Notes under the pieces: model-generated
What the model saw: the letters and a program-made list of their open reading frames with translations, nothing else
What the model was told of the DNA's origin: nothing
Databases searched by the model: none
NCBI GenBank assembly: GCA_033765345.1
Contig: JANRIC010000132.1
Location: 10,208-74,207, forward strand
Source: JANRIC01 sp033765345
GTDB lineage: Bacteria > Bacteroidota > Bacteroidia > Cytophagales > Microscillaceae
DNA: 64,000 nucleotides
Direction: 5' to 3'
In this document: positions 17,906 to 26,464 of the stretch, piece by piece
How the letters are laid out: each line of letters begins with the position of its first letter
How positions within the stretch are numbered: position 1 is the first letter of the stretch
Translations under genes and position numbers: made by a program

Positions 17906-20164
17906 TTACTGCACTTTATCTAGCAAAGCCTGTGCAAAATCAAGGAGTTCGCTATCAGGATAGTTTTTGATAAAGTCATTGAGTTTATTTTTAAAAGCGG
18001 CTTTATCTCCATCTAGCTTAAGCTGAATGAGATGCTCCAAGAGGATAAGCCGGTCTTCAATGGTGTTTTCCGGGAATTTCTGACGGATTTCAACCAATTG
18101 AGACATGGCTTTTTCGTATTCACCTATTTCATAAGATTCATAAGCTTGTTTATAAACGGCTTTTACTTCGGCTTCATTTTCTTGGATTTCTTTGTACCAG
18201 TTTGGATTTACGATTCTTCGGGCAAAGCTGGATTTGGGGAATTCCTGCAACAAAATATTTTTGTTTTTATCCGAGGCAGGCAGATTGCCCAGTTCTTCGT
18301 GTAGTTGATATAAATAGTATCTGGCTTCGGGTTCATACTGAGTTTTGGGAAATCTATCGAGCAAGGTCTCGAGGTATTTGACAGCATTTTTAGGTTCTTC
18401 GAGTTTGAATTTATAGATTTTACCCAGTTCAAAAGCCGAATTTTCAATTTTTTTATTAGAGGCAGTAATTTTTTCTTCGTTGTCTGGCAAGGCATCATAA
18501 ATGGCTTTTTTGCGGGCTTCCACTCTTTTCAGAATGGCATCTTCGCGCATCTTGCTTACATCTACAGTAGGTTCAGAAGGTCTTACATCTACAGTATCTA
18601 TAATCCCCCTGATGGCTTCTGAGCGACGCCAGTTATCTACCAATGGGCGAGGAGTTTTTCTCCATCGATTATCAAACGCTTCTCTACCCAGCTCGATAGC
18701 TCTGGGATTATAAAAATACCAAACCGGTCCATCCTGCCCTGCGGTAGATTGTGCGATTGTATTATTGGCTACGGTTTGTTTCTGTCTTTTGAGTTTATCG
18801 CGGGTTTGTTGGATTTGGGTAAGGCTATCGAGGGCATCTTGATTTTTATTTTCTTCCAGTTTGAGCATACTAGCGATATAATCTCCTCGTTGAGGTTCAG
18901 GAATTTTGACAAGGCGTTGAAGACTATCTTCGGTACGATAAATCGTGAGCTGTTCTACAAACTCAGTCAGGGTGTTTCGTCGTCGCTCAATGTCTTTATA
19001 ATTTTCTACATTTTTGGGGAGGCTGGTCATTACACTGTCATAATACGCTTTGGCAAGTTCATATTGTTGTAATTCAGCATAGTGGATTTCCCCCAATTTG
19101 AGGTAAGAATAGGCTTTTTGTATGGGATTATCCGTGCTTACGATGATGGACTGATTCAACTCGACGATGGCTTTTTTGGTATTCCCGCGTTTGAGCTCGA
19201 AAAGCCCAAGTTCGTAATAGATTTTATCCTGATATTCTACATTTTTATCGTCTCTCAGTAATTTTTTATAGTATCGGTAGACTTTCTTCACGTCTCCTTC
19301 TCCACTAATTTTGGAAACCTGTGCCATAGACACATTGGCATAAAAAGAAAGCTCGTAAGAAGGATTGTTTTTTTGTACGGCTTTATAATTTTTAAAGGCA
19401 AGTGCATCACGTCCCAATTGTTGATAGACCTGACCGAGGATAAAATGTGCCCTGGCTTTATCTTCTCCTTTGGACATAATTTTGACGGCCGAACCGAGGC
19501 TTTTGGCCATTTCAATCATATTGCCTTCAAGTCTGTAATAATGTGCTCGCATCAGCAAATAATCTCTTTGCTCTTCTTTTTCCATGGGTCTTTTACGAAG
19601 TACAAGCATAGCAGCTCGGGCGGAGCGCATATCTTCAAGCTGCATATAGGTCCGCATCAGTTCAATCAGAGCGCGATTGCGGGAGGCGGGGTCAGTACCT
19701 TTGGTATTGACATATTTAAAGGTGTTGATGGCATCCTCAAACTCTCTGCGATAGAACCTTGCCTTACCGATAAGGATATAACCGGGATCAAGCCATTTAC
19801 TTTCTTCGTGACGATTGGGAATATTGGCACACTTTTTAATACAATCTTCCATTTTAGTATCATACGATTTGAAAGTATTGGTATCAGTGGCCACCAATAC
19901 ATCCAACACTCGATTATAATTTTCTTTACGTTTATCAAACAGCTCTTTTTCAACCTCTTTTACCGCTTCACGAGCCAGAAAATAAGAATTATATTTGGCA
20001 TTTACATCATGGTATGCTTTGGAGATTAGAGAACTACCGCCACCTCCTTCTTTTGTAGCAGTACAGGCATAAAGCAAGGCTAAAAAACCTGCTAGGCTAA
20101 AAGGAAAAAAAAATCGGTAGAAGGAAGAAGACAGATGCAAGATATAATGCGTTTTTGAATTCAT
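17906..20164 (-). CDS. sprE: Type IX secretion/gliding TPR lipoprotein SprE (PorW)
   Basis: This 752-residue lipoprotein has a signal sequence with a lipobox at LLYAC (C34), followed by glycine-rich GGGGSS and SKAYHDVNAKYNSYFLAREAV, a hallmark of the SprE/PorW family. Most of the chain is built of tetratricopeptide-like helical repeats (for example ARFYRREFEDAINTFKYV, AHFILGQVYQQLGRDALAF, AKAYYDSV, and the C-terminal YEIGEYEKAMSQLVEI). SprE/PorW is required for type IX secretion and gliding in studied relatives and links outer- and inner-membrane parts of the machine. It lies apart from the gldKLMN cluster, as is common. The identity is supported by start motif, length and repeat structure. 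Confidence 0.9.
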   Translation of the reverse strand: MNSKTHYILHLSSSFYRFFFPFSLAGFLALLYACTATKEGGGGSSLISKAYHDVNAKYNSYFLAREAVKEVEKELFDKRKENYNRVLDVLVATDTNTFKSYDTKMEDCIKKCANIPNRHEESKWLDPGYILIGKARFYRREFEDAINTFKYVNTKGTDPASRNRALIELMRTYMQLEDMRSARAAMLVLRKRPMEKEEQRDYLLMRAHYYRLEGNMIEMAKSLGSAVKIMSKGEDKARAHFILGQVYQQLGRDALAFKNYKAVQKNNPSYELSFYANVSMAQVSKISGEGDVKKVYRYYKKLLRDDKNVEYQDKIYYELGLFELKRGNTKKAIVELNQSIIVSTDNPIQKAYSYLKLGEIHYAELQQYELAKAYYDSVMTSLPKNVENYKDIERRRNTLTEFVEQLTIYRTEDSLQRLVKIPEPQRGDYIASMLKLEENKNQDALDSLTQIQQTRDKLKRQKQTVANNTIAQSTAGQDGPVWYFYNPRAIELGREAFDNRWRKTPRPLVDNWRRSEAIRGIIDTVDVRPSEPTVDVSKMREDAILKRVEARKKAIYDALPDNEEKITASNKKIENSAFELGKIYKFKLEEPKNAVKYLETLLDRFPKTQYEPEARYYLYQLHEELGNLPASDKNKNILLQEFPKSSFARRIVNPNWYKEIQENEAEVKAVYKQAYESYEIGEYEKAMSQLVEIRQKFPENTIEDRLILLEHLIQLKLDGDKAAFKNKLNDFIKNYPDSELLDFAQALLDKVQ

Positions 20165-20181
20165 AAATCATGCTAATTTTG

Positions 20182-20200
20182 CAAAATTATCTTAACTTTG
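20182..20200. promoter_or_regulatory. Back-to-back -7 elements between sprE and the LytM gene
   Basis: TAATTTTG on the minus strand (20182-20189) and TAACTTTG on the plus strand (20193-20200) both fit TAnnTTTG and point away from each other toward sprE and the LytM gene. Neither has a TTG at the ideal -33 spacing, so the promoters are plausible but unproven. Confidence 0.35.
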
Positions 20201-20304
20201 CGGAATTAATAAGTATTTAGCAAATTTTTTGAGAGAATTATTAAGTACAAATATACATACGAATATTTTTTTTTTATTGATGTCTTATCTAATTTATTAG
20301 ACGC

Positions 20305-21177
20305 TTGAAAATTAAAAATAAATTTTTCACCAGGGATTGGTGGACAACACAACTCTCCCTCATCATCAGGAATGAAATTAGTCTGGAAGAAAGACAAAGG
20401 ATTCCTTACACGCCTGCCAAATTGGTCTTTATTTTCTTTATATTATTTCTTTTTATTTTTATATTGGGCTTTCTAGCAGCGGGGCGATTCTACCGCGAAA
20501 ACGTCCAAAAAACAGATAATACAGACCTAGCTTATCAGCTCAAAATAAAGGTCGATTCCTTATCTCAAAAACTTGAAACCCAAAATTCTTATATGGATAA
20601 TATCAAAAAAATATTGGGTGGGGATATCAAGTATATGAAAAGTGCCCTCTCCGGTGTACAAGAAGATAGTGTGCTGGCAAAGAAAAATTTTGACTCACTG
20701 GATATTGATTTTCTTGGAAAAGCCGACCTCAAGCTCCGCGAAGAGCTGGAAGGCAATAATAAAGTATTTGCCAGTCTGGGTGGAGGTCAATCTTTGGAAA
20801 GTTTAAAGGATATATTCCTTTTTTCTCCCATAAAGGGTATCGTCTCAGAAAAGTATAATTCACTAGAAAATCATTATGGAGTAGATATTGTCGCCGAAAA
20901 AGATGAGCCTATCAAATCAATTGCTGAAGGAACTGTGATTCTTTCATCCTGGACGGATGACACAGGATATGTGATAGCCATTCAGCACAAAGCCAATCTG
21001 ATTTCGGTCTATAAACATTGCTCAAGTCTTATGAAAAAAACTGGTGATTTTGTCACTGTGGGAGAAATTGTAGCAATTATTGGGAATACCGGCAAACTCA
21101 GCAGCGGTCCGCACCTTCATTTTGAGCTGTGGTATCGCGGCAATCCGGTCAACCCTGAAGAACTAGTATCATTTTAA
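20305..21177 (+). CDS. M23 (LytM) family metallopeptidase, membrane-anchored
   Basis: The 290-residue protein has a cytosolic basic N terminus, a transmembrane helix (about residues 41-62), a periplasmic coiled-coil linker (about 75-110), and a C-terminal M23 domain. The zinc ligands appear in NHYGVDIVA and the GPHLHFELW motif, so it may be catalytically active against peptidoglycan crosslinks. The frame has no ATG before residue 94; the TTG at 20305 is the best start, since a stop codon lies just upstream and the TM segment needs this region. Bactofilin follows 22 bases later; a LytM peptidase next to bactofilin is a recurring cell-shape pair, so they probably act together. Confidence 0.88.
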   Translation: MKIKNKFFTRDWWTTQLSLIIRNEISLEERQRIPYTPAKLVFIFFILFLFIFILGFLAAGRFYRENVQKTDNTDLAYQLKIKVDSLSQKLETQNSYMDNIKKILGGDIKYMKSALSGVQEDSVLAKKNFDSLDIDFLGKADLKLREELEGNNKVFASLGGGQSLESLKDIFLFSPIKGIVSEKYNSLENHYGVDIVAEKDEPIKSIAEGTVILSSWTDDTGYVIAIQHKANLISVYKHCSSLMKKTGDFVTVGEIVAIIGNTGKLSSGPHLHFELWYRGNPVNPEELVSF

Positions 21178-21199
21178 AATCAATTAAATACGTTGAATT

Positions 21200-21709
21200 A
21201 TGGCAATGTTCGGATCTAATAACAACAACAACAACAACAACAAGGAAGTGGTTAAAGAAACAAGACCTACCGAAGCCAATAACAATTCTGAAACCAGAAT
21301 TGGCAAAGGGGCTACCCTTTATGGCGATATCGAGACTGCCGGCAACATCCGTCTGGACGGCCAAGTAGTAGGCAATATTCGTTCTAAAGCCCGTGTAGTT
21401 TTAGGGGAAAGTGCACAATTAAAAGGCAACCTTTTGGCTCAAAATGCCGAGATTTTCGGTGAAATCGACGGTCGAGTAGAAATTGCCGATATATTGACCC
21501 TGAAAAGCTCTTCCAATGTAAAAGGGGACGTAATCTGCAATAAGTTTGTCACTGAATCGGGTGCTAATTTTAACGGTAAATGCCAAATGGGAAACGCCAT
21601 CAAGGAAATCACTTTTGAAGATCGCACTCATTTGATTCCCGCTCAGAATCAAAACAAGCCTCCTGTTAATTTAATCAATGAAAAAGCCAAAATCAAACCA
21701 AGCTTATAA
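21200..21709 (+). CDS. Bactofilin family cytoskeletal protein
   Basis: The 169-residue product shows the bactofilin beta-helix core between about residues 33 and 130: TRIGKGATLYGDIETAGNIRLDGQVVGNI, then the repeated AKLKGNLLAQNAEIFGEIDGRVEI pattern of glycine-spaced short strands. Bactofilins polymerise without nucleotide and position cell-wall enzymes. The N terminus holds eight consecutive asparagines, encoded by a short AAC repeat. The gene overlaps the AtpZ/AtpI-like gene by 32 bases, joining the LytM-bactofilin pair to the ATP synthase transcript. An alternative start two codons later is possible. Family identity is secure; partners are inferred from the neighbouring peptidase. Confidence 0.92.
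   Translation: MAMFGSNNNNNNNNKEVVKETRPTEANNNSETRIGKGATLYGDIETAGNIRLDGQVVGNIRSKARVVLGESAQLKGNLLAQNAEIFGEIDGRVEIADILTLKSSSNVKGDVICNKFVTESGANFNGKCQMGNAIKEITFEDRTHLIPAQNQNKPPVNLINEKAKIKPSL
21218..21241 (+). repeat. AAC trinucleotide repeat encoding polyasparagine in bactofilin
   Basis: One AAT and seven AAC codons in a row encode eight asparagines in the disordered N terminus of bactofilin. Such a run can vary in length by slippage without shifting the frame. Confidence 0.9.
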
Positions 21710-21893
21710 AGCTTATTTGACGTATTCGGGGTTGGCTTTTCAAATGATTGCCGTTTTAGGGCTTTTCCTTTGGGCAGGAATGTCATTGGATAAATATCTG
21801 TCCCTTAAATTTCCTGCTTTTACCGTTTCCCTTTCATTAATGGCAATAATTGGTGTCATGATCTTGGTGATTAAAAGCCTACCCAAATATTAG
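21678..21893 (+). CDS. AtpZ/AtpI-family protein
   Basis: This 71-residue protein has two transmembrane helices (about 17-33 and 44-65) separated by the short SLDKYLSLKFPAF loop. That architecture and its place as first gene before the Fo genes match the AtpZ/AtpI family, small assembly or ion-related partners of F-type ATP synthase. The start codon lies inside the end of the bactofilin gene, a 32-base overlap that favours translational coupling. AtpI-type proteins assist c-ring assembly and AtpZ-type proteins are linked to Mg/Ca uptake; the sequence does not decide between these. Confidence 0.8.
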   Translation: MKKPKSNQAYKAYLTYSGLAFQMIAVLGLFLWAGMSLDKYLSLKFPAFTVSLSLMAIIGVMILVIKSLPKY

Positions 21894-21915
21894 TTTATTT
21901 TTGGTATTTTATCCA

Positions 21916-22287
21916 ATGATGAGAACATTCTTCCGCTCCTATGCCCCTAGTATAGGTATTCTGTTTGTTTTACTGGTAGATTCTTTGTTGCTGAGTCCCG
22001 GCTATCTGCACCCACAAAAATGGATGATATGGCTTTTTTTCTTTTTTTTATATTCCATTACCGAAAAAATTAATTTTTTCGGCTTAAAAGAAACCCCACA
22101 AAAATTTCAAATTTATTTCTTTTCTGCAATGATTATTCGGATGATTCTAAGTATCATCTTTATATTCATTTTTCTTTATCTGCAAGTGGAAAATCTTTTC
22201 CTTTTTGTCGGTACTTTTTTTCTATTTTATTTCTACTACATAGTTTTTGATATTTATCACTTGTTGGGTAACTTGCGAGCCGATTGA
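21916..22287 (+). CDS. Hypothetical membrane protein in the ATP synthase operon
   Basis: I do not recognise a named family. The ~123-residue product from the ATG at 21916 is extremely hydrophobic and aromatic, with about four transmembrane segments (IGILFVLLVDSLLL, MIWLFFFFLYSI, FFSAMIIRMILSIIFIFIFLYL, LFLFVGTFFLFYFYYIVF). The position between atpZ/I and atpB is the one normally held by AtpI-like assembly proteins, so a similar role is an inference from context. Its stop codon overlaps the earliest possible start of atpB. A TTG at 21901 could add five residues. Confidence 0.6.
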   Translation: MMRTFFRSYAPSIGILFVLLVDSLLLSPGYLHPQKWMIWLFFFFLYSITEKINFFGLKETPQKFQIYFFSAMIIRMILSIIFIFIFLYLQVENLFLFVGTFFLFYFYYIVFDIYHLLGNLRAD

Positions 22288-22304
22288 AGAAAACATGTAC
22301 TAAA

Positions 22305-23411
22305 ATGAAAAAATTCCCGTTTGTCAGTATTTTTCTGACCATTTTTGTTCTAGTATTCTCTTCCAATATCTTTGCCTCAGATAAGGAAAGTGAAGAAGAG
22401 AAATTTAACCCAAGCCAGACCATTTTCCACCACGTGGCAGACTCTTATGAGTGGGAATTTTTTACCATCGGTGACCAACATTATTCTCTACCTCTTCCCG
22501 TTATTTTATATTCTGATAAAGGACTTGATGTCTTTTTATCTTCCGAACTACATCACGCCAAAGAAGAGGTACATCACGAAAAAACCGAAGGCGAATCCAA
22601 AGAAGAAACACACCACGGCAAAACCCTTAAAACATCCGTCAATACCTACCTGGTAGACCATGGCAAAATCAGCCTGGCAGACGGGGGTACACTGTACGAT
22701 TTCTCGATTACCAAAAATGTATTCTCTATGTTTTTAAGTGTGGCATTGCTGTTTATTATCTTTTTCAGTGTGGCACGTGCTTACAAAAAAAATCAAGGCA
22801 AAGCTCCCAAAGGGCTACAAAGCTTTTTTGAGCCGATTATTCTGTTTATTCGTGACGACATCGCCCGTGATGCCATCGGACCTAAGCACGAACGATTTTT
22901 ACCTTATCTGCTCACAGTTTTCTTCTTTATTTGGTTTAATAATGTTCTGGGGCTTTTCCCCGCAGGTGCTAACCTGACCGGAAATATTGCCGTCACGATG
23001 ACATTGGCTTTTTTCACCTTGCTGATGACGCTCTTGAGCTCCAATAAAAATTACTGGAATCACATCTTCAACACACCCGGAGTACCCTGGTGGCTGAAAA
23101 CTGTTGTTCCTATTATGCCCCTGGTAGAGTTTATCGGTATTTTTACCAAACCTTTTGCATTGATGATCCGACTTTTTGCCAACATCACGGCAGGTCACAT
23201 CATTATGCTGAGTTTGTTTAGCCTGATCTTTATTTTCAAAAAGGTAGGTATTTATGTAGCACCTGCCAGCGTGGCTTTTGCCGTAGCAATGATGTTTCTT
23301 GAATTATTCGTAGCCATTCTTCAGGCTTATGTATTTACATTACTTTCTGCGTTGTACTTTGGCGGTGCAGTCGAAGACCACCACCACGAACACGAAGAAG
23401 CGCATCATTAA
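22305..23411 (+). CDS. atpB: ATP synthase Fo subunit a
   Basis: The ~368-residue product is the proton-channel subunit of Fo. The N terminus is a signal-like helix (FPFVSIFLTIFVLVFS) followed by a long extracytoplasmic extension (~110 residues) rich in His and Glu, including HHAKEEVHHEK and EETHHGK. The conserved core has about five to six helices with IGPKHERFLPYLLTVFFFIWFNN and the essential arginine in MIRLFANITAGHIIM. The C terminus ends in VEDHHHEHEEAHH. Bacteroidota subunit a proteins usually have such an extension and are longer than the E. coli protein (271 residues). I start at the ATG at 22305; a TTG at 22284 is possible. Confidence 0.95.
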   Translation: MKKFPFVSIFLTIFVLVFSSNIFASDKESEEEKFNPSQTIFHHVADSYEWEFFTIGDQHYSLPLPVILYSDKGLDVFLSSELHHAKEEVHHEKTEGESKEETHHGKTLKTSVNTYLVDHGKISLADGGTLYDFSITKNVFSMFLSVALLFIIFFSVARAYKKNQGKAPKGLQSFFEPIILFIRDDIARDAIGPKHERFLPYLLTVFFFIWFNNVLGLFPAGANLTGNIAVTMTLAFFTLLMTLLSSNKNYWNHIFNTPGVPWWLKTVVPIMPLVEFIGIFTKPFALMIRLFANITAGHIIMLSLFSLIFIFKKVGIYVAPASVAFAVAMMFLELFVAILQAYVFTLLSALYFGGAVEDHHHEHEEAHH

Positions 23412-23441
23412 CAAGTATTTTATTAACTAAATTCTACATAT

Positions 23442-23690
23442 ATGTTACTTGAATTATTATCCATTTTATTAGCTGACCTAGGTATGGGTCTTGCCGGAGT
23501 CGGAGCCGGGCTGGTAGCGTTAGGCACTGGTCTTGGAATCGGTCAAATAGGTGGACGCGCCATGGATGCTATTGCTCGCCAGCCTGAATCTACTCCCCGT
23601 ATTCAAGGAGTCATGATTATTGCGGCTGCTTTGATCGAGGGGGTTGCACTTTTCGGAGTTGTAATCTGTCTGATCATTGCCGTGAGCTAA
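23442..23690 (+). CDS. atpE: ATP synthase Fo subunit c
   Basis: The 82-residue proteolipid has two transmembrane helices joined by the polar loop RQPESTPRIQG. Helix 1 has the glycine-rich MGLAGVGAGLVALGTGLGIGQIGG packing motif. Helix 2 carries the ion-binding glutamate in AALIEGVALFGVV. The residue after Glu is Gly and not Ser/Thr, so the sequence does not show the classic sodium-binding signature, and a proton ring is likely. Multiple copies form the rotor ring. A strong hairpin follows 9 bases after the stop codon, before atpF. Confidence 0.96.
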   Translation: MLLELLSILLADLGMGLAGVGAGLVALGTGLGIGQIGGRAMDAIARQPESTPRIQGVMIIAAALIEGVALFGVVICLIIAVS

Positions 23691-23699
23691 ATTATTTGC

Positions 23700-23730
23700 C
23701 TGACATCTTTGCGCTAGGCGAAGATGTCAG
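23700..23730 (+). terminator. Strong intercistronic hairpin between atpE and atpF
   Basis: Bases 23700-23712 pair with 23718-23730 over 13 bp, with one G-U pair, around a five-base loop. CTTTTATTT follows immediately, as in an intrinsic terminator. It lies inside an operon, so it probably causes partial termination or protects the 3' end of the atpE message. Confidence 0.85.
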
Positions 23731-23801
23731 CTTTTATTTCGGGTAATTCACAATTCAAATTCTTTAATTTATTTGCTTCTAATTGATTAAACATAAACAA
23801 T

Positions 23802-24296
23802 ATGGATTTATTTAGCCCTGGTATAGGTCTTATTTTCTGGCAAACGGTTACTTTCGTAGTCGTACTCTTCTTGCTTTCCCGCTACGCCTGGAAGCCCATC
23901 TTAAATGCTTTGAAAGAGCGTGAGCAATCTATCGAAAACTCCCTGAAACAAGCCGAAAAAGCCCGTGATGAAATGCAACTGCTTCAGGCTGGGAATGAAA
24001 AACTATTGGATGAAGCTCGCTTAGAGAGAGATACGATCCTTAAATCCGCTCAAAAAACAGCCCACGAAATCCGTGAAGAAGCCAAAGCAAAAGCAGATGC
24101 CGAATTTAATAAAAGATTGGAAGAAGCCCGACGCGCCATCGAAACCGAAAAACAAGCCGCAGTCGCTGAGATCAAAAAACAAATCGCTTCCATGTCTGTA
24201 GAAATCGCAGAAACATTACTCCGAAAAGAACTGGAAGACAAAACCAAGCAGGAAGAACTGGTATCTAATCTGATCAAAGAACTCAAAATCAACTAA
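23802..24296 (+). CDS. atpF: ATP synthase Fo subunit b
   Basis: The 164-residue product has one N-terminal transmembrane helix (about 5-27; LIFWQTVTFVVVLFLLSRYAW) followed by the conserved KPILNALKEREQSIENSL and a long charged coiled coil. It ends near AETLLRKELEDKTKQEELVSNLI. This is the peripheral stalk that links subunit a to the delta/alpha end of F1 as a dimer. Length is close to the usual 156-165 residues. It lies between the atpE hairpin and atpH, which starts 22 bases later. Confidence 0.95.
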   Translation: MDLFSPGIGLIFWQTVTFVVVLFLLSRYAWKPILNALKEREQSIENSLKQAEKARDEMQLLQAGNEKLLDEARLERDTILKSAQKTAHEIREEAKAKADAEFNKRLEEARRAIETEKQAAVAEIKKQIASMSVEIAETLLRKELEDKTKQEELVSNLIKELKIN

Positions 24297-24318
24297 CAGA
24301 TTTTAATTCTACGCAAAC

Positions 24319-24867
24319 ATGTCAGACACAAATGTAGCTAAAAGATATGCCAAACCCATCCTGGAATTAGCTCAGGAACAGGGGATTGTAGATATTGTAT
24401 ACCAAGATATGCTTCTATTCAAAAAAACTTGCGATGCCAACAAGGAATTGCTTGCCGTTTTGAATAATCCGATCATCCGGGGTTATAAAAAGTTTTTAAT
24501 CCTTAAAGCACTGTTTCAGGATAAAGTAAATCCTCTAACACTTTCTCTTTTTGAAATTATGGGGCGAAAAAACCGCGAATCGGTACTTTATTCCGTAAGC
24601 CAGGAATTTGCACAACTTTATAATCGCTATATGGGCATCGAGGAAGTGAAACTAACCAGTGCTACCCCGCTTCCTGATGCGCTTAAACAACAGATCAAAG
24701 ATAAACTTGCCAAGGAACTCAATAAAACCATCATCCTGGAAGAATCCGTTTCTCCTAGCCTGATCGGAGGTTTTGTAATTCAAATCGGTAATAGCCAAAT
24801 TGATAGTTCTATCAAAAGTAGCTTACAAAGACTTAAAATGAACTTTATTCAAAATTTATATAAATAG
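24319..24867 (+). CDS. atpH: ATP synthase F1 subunit delta
   Basis: The 182-residue product matches OSCP/delta: an N-terminal helical bundle beginning VAKRYAKPILELAQEQGI and a C-terminal domain with LTSATPLPDALKQQIKDKL and the conserved SLIGGFVIQIGNSQIDSSIKSSLQRLK end. It joins the top of F1 to the peripheral stalk. It is cotranscribed with atpF and atpA, with atpA starting 8 bases after its stop. Confidence 0.95.
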   Translation: MSDTNVAKRYAKPILELAQEQGIVDIVYQDMLLFKKTCDANKELLAVLNNPIIRGYKKFLILKALFQDKVNPLTLSLFEIMGRKNRESVLYSVSQEFAQLYNRYMGIEEVKLTSATPLPDALKQQIKDKLAKELNKTIILEESVSPSLIGGFVIQIGNSQIDSSIKSSLQRLKMNFIQNLYK

Positions 24868-24875
24868 TATCGCTT

Positions 24876-26453
24876 ATGAGCACGATAAGACCCGACGAGG
24901 TTTCTGCCATTCTCAGAGAGCAACTCTCTAACTTTAAAACTGCCGCCGAACTCGAAGAAGTGGGTACAGTACTCCAAATTGGTGACGGAGTAGCTCGTAT
25001 TTACGGACTTACCAAAGCTCAAGCTGGTGAGCTTGTACAATTCGAAACCGGCCTCAAAGGACTTGTCCTCAACCTGGAAGAAGATAACGTAGGGATCGTT
25101 TTATTGGGGGAATCTACCGGAGTAAAAGAAGGGGACAATGTACGAAGAACCAACGAAATTGCTTCTATCAAAGTCGGTGAAGGGCTTATCGGAAGGGTAG
25201 TAAATACCCTCGGCGAGGCCATCGACGGAAAAGGACCTATCAGCGGCGAACTTTTTGAAATGCCCATCGAGCGCAAAGCTCCAGGGGTAATCTACCGCCA
25301 ACCTGTAAGTGAACCCCTTCAAACTGGAATCAAAGCCATCGATGCTATGATCCCTATCGGAAGAGGACAAAGAGAGCTGATCATTGGCGACAGACAAACT
25401 GGTAAAACTGCCGTAGCCCTTGATACCATCATCAACCAAAAAGAATTTTACGACAAAGGTGAACCCGTTTATTGCATCTATGTGGCCATAGGGCAAAAAG
25501 AATCTACTGTAAAACAAGTAGAAACTACTCTCCACAAAGCCGGTGCGATGGATTATACTGTGATCGTATCTGCTCCTGCTTCTTTCCCTGCTCCGATGCA
25601 ATTCTATGCCCCTTTTACTGGTGCAGCTATCGGTGAATATTTCCGTGATACAGGAAGACCCGCCCTCGTAATCTTTGACGACCTTTCCAAACAAGCTGTA
25701 GCCTATCGTGAGGTTTCTCTGCTCCTTAGAAGACCCCCCGGACGTGAGGCCTACCCCGGTGACGTATTCTACCTCCACAGCCGCCTCTTGGAAAGAGCTG
25801 CCAAAATTATTGCTTCTGACAGCGTAGCCCAAAATATGAATGATATTCCGCCTTCATTGGTTGGAAAAATAAAAGGAGGTGGCTCACTTACTGCTCTCCC
25901 CATCATTGAGACCCAAGCTGGTGACGTATCTGCGTATATCCCTACCAATGTAATCTCAATTACTGACGGACAGATATTCTTGGAAACCAACCTCTTTAAC
26001 TCAGGTATCCGCCCAGCCATCAACGTAGGTATCTCTGTATCTCGTGTGGGTGGTAATGCCCAGATCAAATCTATGAAAAAAGTATCCGGTACCCTAAAAC
26101 TTGACCAGGCGCAATTCCGCGAATTGGAAGCTTTTGCTAAATTTGGTTCAGATTTGGATGCCGCTACCTTGCTCACCATCACACGCGGTCGTGTCAATCA
26201 GGAAATCCTGAAACAGCCTCAATATTCTCCTATGCCTGTTGAGCAGCAAGTTGCTTCTATCATCGCTTCTACAGGTGGCTGTTTTGACAAAGTACCTTTG
26301 GATAAAATTAAAGACCTTGAGAAAGAATTTCTCCTGGTGTTGAGAAGTGAGCATAAAGATACCTTAGAAATGCTCCGTCAAGGAAAATTTGATGATGATA
26401 TTCGTGCCCTAATCATCAAATTAGGCAACGAATTGGCAAAAAAATTTAATTAA
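24876..26453 (+). CDS. atpA: ATP synthase F1 subunit alpha
   Basis: The 525-residue product is a full-length alpha subunit. The N-terminal crown contains RPDEVSAILREQL and VGTVLQIGDGVARIYGL. The nucleotide-binding domain has the P-loop GDRQTGKTAVALD near residues 172-184 and the conserved VIFDDLSKQAVAYREVSLLLRRPPGREAYPGDVFYLHSRLLERAA region, which is interrupted nowhere. The C-terminal helical domain ends in LIIKLGNELAKKFN. Alpha binds nucleotide non-catalytically and forms the alpha3beta3 hexamer with beta. A strong hairpin lies between atpA and atpG. Confidence 0.98.
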   Translation: MSTIRPDEVSAILREQLSNFKTAAELEEVGTVLQIGDGVARIYGLTKAQAGELVQFETGLKGLVLNLEEDNVGIVLLGESTGVKEGDNVRRTNEIASIKVGEGLIGRVVNTLGEAIDGKGPISGELFEMPIERKAPGVIYRQPVSEPLQTGIKAIDAMIPIGRGQRELIIGDRQTGKTAVALDTIINQKEFYDKGEPVYCIYVAIGQKESTVKQVETTLHKAGAMDYTVIVSAPASFPAPMQFYAPFTGAAIGEYFRDTGRPALVIFDDLSKQAVAYREVSLLLRRPPGREAYPGDVFYLHSRLLERAAKIIASDSVAQNMNDIPPSLVGKIKGGGSLTALPIIETQAGDVSAYIPTNVISITDGQIFLETNLFNSGIRPAINVGISVSRVGGNAQIKSMKKVSGTLKLDQAQFRELEAFAKFGSDLDAATLLTITRGRVNQEILKQPQYSPMPVEQQVASIIASTGGCFDKVPLDKIKDLEKEFLLVLRSEHKDTLEMLRQGKFDDDIRALIIKLGNELAKKFN

Positions 26454-26464
26454 GCCTTTTCTAT

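Noticed and set aside
19373..20029. Plus-strand open frame (218 codons) opposite sprE
   Set aside because: It is antisense to the sprE coding sequence and shows no recognisable features.
25101..25832. Long minus-strand open frame (243 codons) inside atpA
   Set aside because: It is antisense to a highly conserved gene, has no family resemblance, and is explained by the codon pattern of atpA.
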